Below the pieces are notes generated by a model, which saw only the letters and a list, made by a program, of their open reading frames with translations, was not told where the DNA came from and made no database searches. From NCBI GenBank assembly GCA_947579605.1, contig OX388311.1, positions 32,986,951-33,050,950 on the forward strand: a stretch of 64,000 nucleotides of DNA. Reading direction: 5' to 3'. Shown in pieces: positions 27,501 through 39,700 of this stretch. Made by a program: the position numbers and the translations under genes. How positions within the stretch are numbered: position 1 is the first letter of the stretch; the number at the start of each line of letters is the position of its first letter. The stretch is from Athripsodes cinereus (lineage: Eukaryota > Arthropoda > Insecta > Trichoptera > Leptoceridae).

Positions 27501-30500
27501 TCTAAGTTATTTTAGGTGTTAATAGGAAAAACAATACTTTCAAATAATATTTAATAAGATCCGTTATTGGAGATCATCTTCTTATAGAGGTATATTAACA
27601 TACACATAATAATATGTAGGTATGTTAGTAAGTAATGTAGAGTCACTGTAGAGTTTTATATTTCCACATACGGGGAAAGAAAAATATTATATTTTATATA
27701 TCACTATGTAGGTACCTACCTAACTACCATGCGACATACCACCACCTAGGTAGGGTAGGCAAGGAGATAACGGGGAGCTAGAGTGGGTGTAAGCCTTTCA
27801 ACTTAATAATGATTTTGTAAAGCTTTTAGTAGAGTAAACACATGGGACCCCAAATAAAGAAATTTATCGAGAAATAAATCGTGGGGTTGAATTCTGTTTG
27901 CTTCTTATTGAGTGGTATGAAGAGAGAGAGAGATGAGGAGGAGAGCAAAGTACGGTGAAACGAGAGACAGTAATCACATTTCTAAAATCATCACAACACC
28001 TTACATGTGTAGGTAAAACAGATACATAATATATGTTATATATAATATTATTACGTAGTTATCTGACTGTCCTCTAACAAACTTGTAGGTATATATACAT
28101 TATACATATACCTTACTTAGTTATTGAGTGGTATGAAGAGAGAGAGAGATGAGGAGGAGAGCAAAGTACGGTGAAACGAGAGACAGTAATCACATTTCTA
28201 AAATCATCACAACACCTTACATGTGTAGGTAAAACAGATACATAATATATGTTATATATAATATTATTACGTAGTTATCTGACTGTCCTCTAACAAACTT
28301 GTAGGTATATATACATTATACATATACCTTACTTAGTTATTGAGTGGTATGAAGAGAGAGAGAGATGAGGAGGAGAGCAAAGTACGGTGAAACGAGAGAC
28401 AGTAATCACATTTCTAAAATCTTCACAACACCTTACATGTGTAGGTAAAACAGATACATAATATATGTTATATATAATATTATTACGTAGTTATCTGACT
28501 GTCCTCTAACAAACTTGTAGGTATATATACATTATACATATACCTTACTTAGTTATTGAGTGGTATGAAGAGAGAGAGAGATGAGGAGGAGAGCAAAGTA
28601 TGGTGAAACGAGAGACAGTAATCACATTTCTAAAATCATCACAACACCTTACATGTGTAGGTAAAACAGATACATAATATATGTTATATATAATATTATT
28701 ACGTAGTTATCTGACTGTCCTCTAACAAACTTGTAGGTATATATACATTATACATAGGTATACCTTACTTAGTTAATAGTAACATGATACCTACAAGAGT
28801 GTGATATTTATATTAATTTTAATATATTATATTACTATGCCAATGTACTGTTTTGTATACAAAATATTAACCTACTAGGTTTTTTAGTTTCTAAGTTAAC
28901 GACACTGGAGATGGACTAAGTTCGAAAGCCCTCTGGCAAAAATAAAATCTATTCATTTTAATATTGATGATAATGAACTTTCATAAAGTTACCACCGAAA
29001 AATAGAGTCCATATAAATCTACTTACTTATAATGTAACACCCGATTTCATAAAACAAATTTCTTTTAACTTTAAAGTGAAATTTTGGTTTCATAAACTAA
29101 CGAGGGTGTGTGGATGTATTTGGGTTCATTTCAAATCAAACTCGTCTTCAATATTATATGTTAAATATTGAGGGTGTTTTTTCCTTTGGGAGATTTTACT
29201 CTTTGTTTGAAGAAGCCAGAGGACTCATGCACATATGTATATGTGTCGTCAGGAGAGAGAATGACGCGTTAAATAAGTACATATATGTATGCTACTACCT
29301 ACTGTTTGTGACAATATAAATATAGGTAGGTACCTAATATGTAGGTAGGTAGGTACTCTCCTCCACTCTCCGTTTTATTTGCACAACTTCTGGTGACGTT
29401 TCAATTTAACTTTATATAATATATACCTATGTATACTCTTGTAATAAATGGACTCGGCTAGCTCTGTGCTCTGCTAAAGTTTTTAATTACACACCATCGC
29501 CTTGCCTTGCCTCGTGAGCTGCAAGAATAATAATATGAGCAACCTATTATAATATACATACCTACCTACCTTTTTATAGTAACTTATTAATTAAAATATT
29601 CTTATTACAATTATTTGAAAATAAATCAACACTTGATGTAAATACTCTAAATAGGTATAAGTGGGATCAATAAGATTCAAGAACCAGCAGTGAAAAACCT
29701 CAGAATACGAAGGTCTGACGTATTTGAGAGCACATAATGTATAGGCATTCCTAGAAGGTGCGACATAGTTACATAAAATAAAGTCATTTGATTATGTTCT
29801 TTCTTTTTTATGATGTCTCTTTTGTGATTTTTTTTATCCTTCTTGCTTTTTTGGTTTTGCTTTTTATTCTTCCTGAGATCACCTTGGCCAAAAACTGTTA
29901 TGGTCTCAAATAATATTTTCTTTTTAAAAGACGATTTTTAGTTAACACTGGTCATTAAAAAAGACATAAAATAAGATGTTCCGAGAAAAATGTTTAACTC
30001 GAGAAACATGATTCAGCAAGGAACATCATCTCTCCCGTATCACACTGATATTAATGTTTTAGCATTACAATATGTAGGTACCTACCTTACCTACCTACTT
30101 ACAACAATAAAGAGGGCCCACACAATGTACAATTGAAATAAATTTTATGAAGTGAATAGTGTGCATAAGAACCTAGTAGGTATTAACATTTGTCATACAA
30201 TATATTATGTAGGTAGGTAGTTCAATCAAATTATTTATATGAAGAGGAAGCAGAGAGTATTGTTAATAAATAAATTTAATATAAAGACATTTTTAGTGAG
30301 TGCGTGTAGGTATATACCTACCCATGTAGTAAAGTTATAGGTAGGTATATGAGTACCTACCTGGTAGCTAGGTACAAATAATAATATGTATGTGTGATTG
30401 GAAGCATGGCGGGACTATAGCTGATATATGGTGACAGGTAGAGTATATAGGTAGGTACATACTAAGTATGTATACCTATTGAGTAGTAGCAGCACTCCGT

Positions 30501-33500
30501 GGGGTGTCTGGGAGACACGTGACCAACAGTCCTGCAGCCGGAGGACATAATTATATTGTTGATATCAATAACCGACGGATTTTCTCAGATGGATTTCTTA
30601 ATGGCTCTTATTTAAGTGATCATCAAAAATATACCAAAATCGTCACCAAATAATTCAATATGATCGCCAAAATAGTAGATTGATCATCAAATCGTGATCC
30701 TCAAATAATTCTAAATTGAACCCAAAAAAAAAAATATTGTCACCAAATAATTCAATATGATCGTCAAAATAGTAGATTGATCATCAAATTGTGATCCACA
30801 AATATTTCTAAATTAAATCCAAAACAATAAAACATTTCGAGGTAGTCGGTAGCCTGGAGGTAGAGTCTCGGCCTCATGAACAAGGGGTCCGTGGTTCGAT
30901 CCCAGGTGCCGGCAAACTCCCCTTTCACGACACAAGCTTTTGGCTTACTGTGAAAGGTGTATAAGGTTGTATTTGGGTTTATAACAAAACCCAGATATAT
31001 ATTATGAACGATTTTTGTTATTATTATTACAACTAATAATGAGAAGATTTTGGCGATCAATCTACTGTTTTGGCAGTCAATCTATTTATTTTATGGTCAA
31101 ATGTATTTTTTGGTGGTCATAACGAAATATTTTGATGATCGGAATATGAAATATTTGGTGGTATTGTTTTGATGTTAATTTTACTTTTTTGATTATCGTT
31201 TTATTTTTCTGATGGTCGGTGACTAGGATCAAAAAGATTATTTGATGATCATTTATATAATACCGTTTCCTTATGTGGGTGGCAGCTAGCTTGGGGAGGA
31301 ATCACGTGGACGGGATGATGTTGAGAGGGATGTACCTACGGTATGATTTTGAACATACTGATGCGGTGCGGCATATATGTAGTTAGGTGAATGTATGCAT
31401 TCATTTAGTATTATATTAACTTATACATGAGCTCTATTGTGTAATGTATAGGCAGGTGCTGGTAGTAGTTAAGTAATGGTTGAGACTACTCCTATTGTTG
31501 GCACAGTATGCCATATAGAATATTATGTACCTCATCATCATCGCCCTCAACGCTCCTCTCGGGAGCACAGGGCAGAAACCAGCCTCCTCCATTCAGAGCG
31601 TCTCTGTGCCAATCAGGTCACCTCTTCCCACGACATTCCCTGCACTCTAATGTCGTTGTCATAGGAACGGTGTATTGTGAAAGAGAAACGCCCGGGCCGA
31701 CGGAAACCTTGCGGACGGAAGAATAGTGCTGTTTTTGGCCAACTATCATTTGGCACTCTCAGAACATGACCCAGCCAAGACCATCGTCTCTCCTGTATCA
31801 CGGAGATTTCAGATCTCTGCCAGGTGCGTCAGCGCACAGCATCATTTGTGACATGTTCATACCATTTTACATCCAAAATCCTCCTAAGACACTAGTAGGT
31901 ACCTACATATTTTTATTATGGCGGTGCCGGTGCACTCATTTTTGTGTGATAAGCCTGAACTAAGATGACCAACCTACCTTCACACACGTGGTAATAACGA
32001 AAAACAAAATGTGATACAATAATGTGGTGCGTGCTGTGATAGTGACAGCACCTATTGGTAAATATACTAAGTAGGAACCTATACCTACATTCAATACATT
32101 ATATATGTAGGTAGGTAGATAGGTATACCTACGTGATGTAATCTCAATTTGATTTCATTTCCTACTCTTTTCGGGGAGGCTGCCTGTATAGCCCGTAGCG
32201 GGGCGACATCTGGAGCACGCACTGCCTGCACGTGACTTTGAGCTCCGAGATATCAAATATTATATACCTACTTATACTCAGTAAGTACGTACTGCCTATT
32301 AATATTATAATAGCTACAAGTAGGTGAATTAAATATCATCAACTACACAGAGTCACAACTTGCATCAATCTAAATGTAGGTACAACATATCGGTTCACGT
32401 CTAACTATTTATGTGAGGTATGTAAAGACTTACCCAAATATACTGAAGACATCTTTTTGGAAACGTTCTCATCTATGTATGTTACTCCCAATGTGAACAA
32501 AGGAGAAGCCCCCGCGCCGTGCAGTAACTGAGCTGCCAGAAACACGAGAAGCACCCTGCTAGAGCCTCCGAGCCACCCTCCTATTTCCGAGTGTAGCTCT
32601 TCTTCACCGCATTCTGGCTGCACAGAATAAATAAACAAACTAAATAATAGGTTATATTTGTACATGATAGGTAGGTAGGTACCCACAACAATTAATTCAT
32701 AGTGAAGTCACAGGTGTTGTTATGGTAAATTCAATAAACTCTGAAATAAACTTTTACATAAGATAATGAGACATAAGCTAATAAAATGGAATCTCTCTTT
32801 TTACACATGCACAATGGAGGCACAATGAATTGTCACTGAAAAAAATAATAATGTTTAATACTTATAAGGTGCATAAAAGTAAAGTGCCATAGATCTTTTT
32901 TTCATAAGGTTTGAACTACGAATGCAGAAATATTCGTGTTTTATTGACTACACTATATATAGTTTAATTGATATATCTAAAATTCGCCTCTATCTTTGAA
33001 TAAATCAGTTATAAAAAACTTATTTAGTATAAATGTGTAGTATTCTCAGTTTCAATGTTTTAAGATTAATGTGATGTGACCTATACTTTTACACTCCTTA
33101 TAATGTGGATATAATTATACTGCAGTAACATACCATTAAAGAAGTAATATTGGTAACTCTCTGACAAGTCCCCTCTATGTCTCCTGGGGCGTTGTATCTT
33201 GGAGCTGCGAAGTAAGGAAGTGCAAATAGCAATGAACCCAAGCCCATGAGCAATGCACCTAAACCTAGCCACCGAGGCTTGGAAGCTCCGTGTCTCCCTC
33301 CGAGATATGTGACGGGGATAAGGCACAAGAAAGATGCCATATCATATCCTCCAGCCACGAGACCTGTCTGCGAGGAGCGTAGTCCGAACCTTCTCTCTAT
33401 GGTCGTAATGACTACATTTACAAAACCATTCACCACCATTCCTGTAACACAACATTAAACATTGTGTATTATAATCACACAACAACAATTCAATATGTAG

Positions 33501-33734
33501 GGTAGGCACTTACATATTAACATACCTATATGTGTGTCTGCATGTTGAGAAATATGATTTATTATTTTTCCCAACTTGCAGACAGGATTTTCTAAAGAGA
33601 TTTGTTATTATTGGAATTGGCAAAGTACATGCATACAATATTATATAGTGGGTATGTACGCATTAGATTAACTTGGGTATTCTGCAACAAAATTAAATGT
33701 CAACTGCACTCCCAGACACAAGGTACCCTTCTCG

Positions 33735-33765
<31 letters not shown>

Positions 33766-36700
33766 CAACTGACTCGTACTGACTACAACTTTTGCTATTA
33801 TGTAGGTAGGTATATAATATGTCTAGGTACATACATATTTACGATTAGAATCAGGCTTTTAATAAAAAAAACTGCGGGTTATTCAGGAAGTCTCAGGATG
33901 TAGGAACTAGAGAGTAGACAGGTCCTCGTCTTAATATTATGGAGCACCTCGTCCTCGCGTCCTCGTCATAACACCATTGAAATTAATTTAGGTAAAAGTG
34001 TTTTATTGCTGTATCATGTGTGTGAGTGTTTGTGTGGAAAGAAAGATTTTGTTATTGTTGAAATTCAACCCTCCGCACAAGCATATAGTTGCTTACGGAG
34101 GGAGCATTTTCTTGTGTCTAACTAATATAATGTTATTTTGTTGTTGTGATATTGCATTGTATACTGTGTTTGTTTAAAATAAAAATAAAATGATTTATTT
34201 ATTTATTCCAAACTAGTTACACACTTCAGACAACACATACAAATAAACAATTATGATGATGGTAAGTTATCATGAATGAAGTGATAAAATCATTATATTG
34301 GGAGGTACAGAAGAATGGCAATAACATAAATATACATAAAAATAAGCGATGAATGACTAACCTTGTAAAGCTCCAGCCCAACACAACCAAAAGAGCGCCC
34401 ACTTGGCTGTGCGGAATCTCTGTAGCCAGGCGGGCCGCAACACGAAGACTCCGCAGCGCGTCTCAGCCTCACCGTCTCCCTGGAAGTGACTGGTATCTGT
34501 TGGTGACTGTGCATCCTGACAGCTGACCTGCAATGGAACAAAGCTCTGCGACATGTTCAATTGCTTCGCATCTTTCCCAAGTTCACATTATCTGCTCCCG
34601 TGCACCATACATCCTTACACTTAACGGCCACTACCTCTATACTAATCACATAATACTAGATCACTTCATCACCGCACTAACAAATCATCACAATGGTTAA
34701 TTACATTTTATTTACAGTTCGGATGGCGTCTTCAATAATCTGTATGCAATTTGTTGTGATTCAAAAATGTATAGGAAGCTACGAGTAAGATGTACCTACA
34801 TAAATAAAATAAAGCTGCTGTAGTTCTGTAGCTATCTAGTACTGTAGTAAGCACCTATACCTACCAGTATATGTTTATAAATAGTTTGTAAGGATTCAGA
34901 TGGACATCTGATTTACTTATAAAAAATTATTTATAGATATAGGTACCTACACAAATGTACATAAGTGGGTATTATACAAATACATTAATGTAGGGTGGGT
35001 AGTTATGATGAGTAATTTATTGTATGAACACATGTAGTGTGTATTATGTATTGCACAGTGATAGGAAGTGCCACTTGTCTCATATGTCACATAAATCTGT
35101 ATCTAGTTGTGAGACAATAATATTTTGGTCGTACATACAATATACCTATACCTACCTACTACAATCTTATTCATAGAGTTAGGTACCTCAGGCCCCTGGC
35201 TAGAGTGAGTGACGCCCTAGGCAAAATGTCTAATGTCTACTGAAGAACATAATATTAAGTGGCTAGGTCTTAGTTTTGAGAATTTCACACACACTCCTAA
35301 ATTTCTGACCCCCCCCCCCTCGTCATCAAATTATCGAAAGGGCCCTTGTTTCAGGTCTTAATTTTCACAAGTTTATGGTCTTTTGATTCCCACGTAATAT
35401 TTCTACCTCCCCGTCGCCAGATCTTCTACGCACTACCCCCCACGTAAGTACCTACAAGGCGAGTTTATCCAAGTGGTGGGTATATCTAAACTAGAATCTA
35501 TAATATTGTGACGTTTCACAAAAGCCTGCCATTACATTAAGGCGCTCCACAATGCGAAGATAATATTGATTAATTATTTAATTAATTCATTTAACTATTT
35601 ATTTATTTACCTAGTAGAGATGTTAAACAAAAATATTAAAATAACAATTCGTCAGACAAATACAGTTTGTAGCTGCTGGCACATAAAGTGAAGAAAAAAT
35701 ATTATATCATTATTTTGAACTAGGGGTCCACCCCAACTTCGCACGGGTAGACGGGTATTTAAAAAATAATTCAGTTTCCATACAGATCTTAAAAAAATCT
35801 TTTATTTTTTATACTATACTATACCCTCACGCCGTATCCCAAGTGGGGTAGGCAGAGAGAACGGAACGCCAAACAGATCTATCTTTACACACTTCCTTCG
35901 CTTCCTCCACATTCATACAGTTTCTCATACACGCACGTCGATTCCTCTTACTCAACACGCCACTTTCCTTCTTTCAATGTCCCTATCGCATCTTCCATCC
36001 CTCGCAAACATACTTCCCAAATATACATACTCGCTTACTTGCTCCAAACAGTCGTCGCCAACTTTGATCTCACAAATCGTTTTTTCATTCTCTCTTTCAA
36101 ACACTAGAACTTTCGTCTTTAATACATTCATTTTCAAACCATTCAAATTGCAACTATCATACACACATGTAACAATCTCTTGTAAGTCCCTTTCACCCTC
36201 AGCTATTAACACCAAATCGTCTGCGTACATCAATGCATTCACCCGAAACCCATTCAACTCGACACCAACATCCATCTCTTTCACAGGTCGCATACAGTAG
36301 TCGAAAAATAGGTTGAACAGCCACGGAGACATGACACAACCTTGCTTCACTCCCTTGGTGAGGAGAAACCACTCCGAGAGAGTGTTATTTACCCTCACGT
36401 AAGCGGAATTTCCCACGTAAAGTGAAGAGATTGAGCGGATCAACTGGCTGCTCACCCCATACTCCGAAAACACGCACCACAACCTTTCCCGGTCCACTCG
36501 ATCATATGCTTTCTCCAAATCCACGAACGCACAAAAAAGCTTCTGGTGTTTACCCAGAAACTTCTCTATAACCATTCGCAGGGAGAAGATCTGATCGGTG
36601 CACCCTCTGCCATTCAAAAAAGCTCCTTGCGCATCCCATATCTTACACTCAGTTATCTTTCGTACTCTCTCAATCAAAATTCTACCATACAGTTTCCCTA

Positions 36701-39700
36701 TTGAGCTCAGCAAGCTAATAGCCCGATAACTCCCGCATTCAAGTCTAGAGCCTTTCCCTTTGTACAGGGGGCAGATGATAGCCCTCCTCCAGTCCTCTGG
36801 GGTAACGCCTTCTCTCCAACAATCGTTGAAAAGCTCCAAGCACCACGCGAGAGCCCCCGGTCCACTTATTTTTTATTTCTAATTTTTGTAAGATCATATT
36901 ATATACTAACCAAAATAATTGATTTTCAGGAGCTCCGACTCGCGATAGGTCAACATACAGCTGGCCATGAGTAAAACATTATTTTCGTAGGTCGATTCCT
37001 ACTAATTCGAAGGTTTGGCCTTGGGACTTGCCACACGACCATTACATAGGGAGCCTGCACTTCATTTCTTGACATTGACTCCCCTCCCGTACGGCCCGTA
37101 CCCCAGTGACGCCTACATCCCATAAGATGCTGCCTCTAGCTGGCCTAGTGGGATGAGCGGGGACCACGCAACTTTTTTTCTAATGCTTCTTACATTTTTA
37201 TACTCGTGATGTCTTTCGAATGGAATGTCCGAATTGAATAATTAAAAAAAGTTATATAAAGGTATTGAAGCAGTCTTGAATATGAAGTGATTTATTTTGA
37301 TAGACATTAATACCAAAATTCAAATAAAGAGCCTTTTCTAGCGGCGGCATTTCAATTAATTTTTTAAAAGAAAAGAACACATGTTGAGGCAAAACTATAA
37401 TAGTAAGACATTTATGATGTCGCAACATTTTTGTAAATAATGATGTGTTCTGCAAAGTTGTAGTAAATTATTTTATTCTATCATCAATAGTTTTCGCAGC
37501 GCACGCGATGAAAAGAATATTTTGGGTAATTTTTACACCTTGGGTTACATTGGTGGAGTTTTAGTAAGGATCCCTAATTTTTTTTGAAAATACACTATAG
37601 CCTATGTCACCCGGGGATAGTGTAGCTTCCCAACAGTGAAAGAAGTTTTCAAATCGGTTCAGTGGTTTCGGAGCCTATTCAATGCAAACAATCAAATCTT
37701 TCCTCTTTATAATATTAGCATAGATAAAACTTAATTAGTAGGTACAAAATATGTTGAAATATCTTTATTTCTCGGATATTTCAGGAGTCCATGGACTCCT
37801 ATTTATCCGTTTAGGTGAAGATTTTTTTTATATTTGGACTCTATCTATTCTAATACAACTATGCCAGTGTTGGCATCTACGAGGTACAAAAATAAATAAC
37901 ATGATAAATAAACAATACTGCAGTGTATATTAGTAGAACGATCCTTCTTCTTTTATGTAATTCAGTGATTGCCAGAAGCCAGAAGGTAAACAGAAAACTA
38001 AGGTATTTATTTATCTACTCGTAGATATGTTTGGAAGATATACATATACCTACTTATGTAGGTATTATATGTGTATTGTATTATACCGTGATGTGATATT
38101 CACGTATTGTACATATCGTATAGGTACCTACCTACCTACTACTCTTTCACAATCAACTATTTCTATATGAAAATGATATCAGATTGAATGCAGAAATATT
38201 TGGAGATGAACCCAAAGACAATCGACGGTTCTTAGTGGAAGTTCATATAAATAATTTTAAAATGAAACACGATATATAGTTATTCCACTACTGACTTTAT
38301 TAATTTTTGCGAGCCGGCTTTCAAGAACTTCCGCTCTCATCGTCAGGCAAAAGTTAAGTTTTACTTTACTTTTGCCTGACGATGAGAGCGGAAGCTCTTA
38401 AAAGCCGGCTCGCAAAAATTAATAAAGCCAGTAGTGGAATAACTATATATCGTGTTTCATTTTAATAAGGAGTAAATGTCTAGCCCTGTGACTCAATGAT
38501 TTGACTCCTTTGTGAGGCGAAGATCTGATTTCATGGCATGCTGAATCTAGAAGTAAGAATACTCGATACTGAACTTGGATCAGAGGCAGTAAGTCGGGAA
38601 TCAACATAGGAACTCATTTTCTGTTAATGAATCACATCTCGATTGTTGGGTGGCAGATTCCGAGAACGGTAAAATCTTTTGAACTAACCCTTTCATGTCA
38701 AAGGTTTGGAGTCACAGAGCTGGAGTTTTGGGGTGAGTGAACCGAAATCATTCAAACAATTATTCCTCGTCACTTAGTCAATTTTTAAAAGGCAATGCGC
38801 TGCACTATAACTTAGTAACTGTACCTACATAACTACGTGTGTGTTGTATCTAATGTGTAGAGTGAGTGTGTGACACGGTGTGTCATATTATTCACTAATC
38901 AAGTCACACTTTGTCAATTCACTTACATTCAATTATCTCTACATACCACACATCATATGTAGGTACAATGCTACCTATATAGGTATTATTATTATTATAG
39001 TATGTAATGTATAATATATGTACCTACGTACCTAGACTGGGTATCCCCCGTCCCTGTACAGTAAAACGTAGCGCAGTGGCCGCGGCGCTCTCCAATATCA
39101 ATATCAATGTTAATACATTAAATATTGTACTACAACAGATTCTTACTACAAGATTCTGTGTTCTGTGGTAGTAAAGTAAGTACCTAACCACCTACCTACA
39201 CAATACATTATTTATATTGTAAGTATTATATTATTAGATGTTATTATGTTGGTACAGTACAGATTACAATGACATCAATAACAATATGTAGATAGGTACA
39301 TAAGTATTTAGGTAGGTAATTCAAAAAGAAAGTATTTCACTTAGTGACAATATAATGAATGGTCTGAACTAAACTAAATATTGATTGTGTTACTTTCACT
39401 TTAGAGTTAGACGTATGTAATATGCATATATAAGTGACTTGGTGTAGTCCCTTTTAATCAGTTTTATCATCTTTTAACAATTTATTATAGACACTACATA
39501 ATTATTATATTTTTGCCTAGGTACCCCTAATCAAATTTGAATAGACTGCATTCAGTTGGTACTATTTGCAGCTAGAAACATTATTAAGACGATTTTCACT
39601 ACATTTTAGTGTAATAGGTAAATTCATATGTTCAAACATTTTTTCCTTTGTAATATGCAGAATGTAATATAAAGTAAATTTAATATTATTTCACTATTGC

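Larger units (their letters stand above)
18456..32433 (-). other. OATP intron 4 (14.0 kb), repeat-filled
   Basis: Between exons 4 and 5. Contains a MITE, two RTE copies, hammerhead foldback C, 73-bp and 216-bp tandem repeats and a SINE-bearing inverted-repeat element. The intervals 18730-19180, 20040-20940, 26400-27900, 28790-30610 and 31900-32430 show only AT-rich DNA with TAGGTACC motifs. Confidence 0.85.
38257..38465. mobile_element. Foldback element B with two opposed hammerhead-like motifs
   Basis: Arms of about 98 bp (38257-38354 / 38368-38465) with few mismatches, around a centre TAAGTTTTACTTT. Each arm starts at the centre with a hammerhead-type core and continues about 50 bp outward. 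Same family as foldback A. Confidence 0.85.

Noticed and set aside
30840..30910. A genuine tRNA gene
   Set aside because: A and B boxes are present, but the cloverleaf arms do not pair properly and a SINE body with a TTA-type tail follows.
33697..33903. Plus-strand frame across the (GT)n repeat
   Set aside because: Produced by the microsatellite; it lies in OATP intron 2 on the opposite strand.
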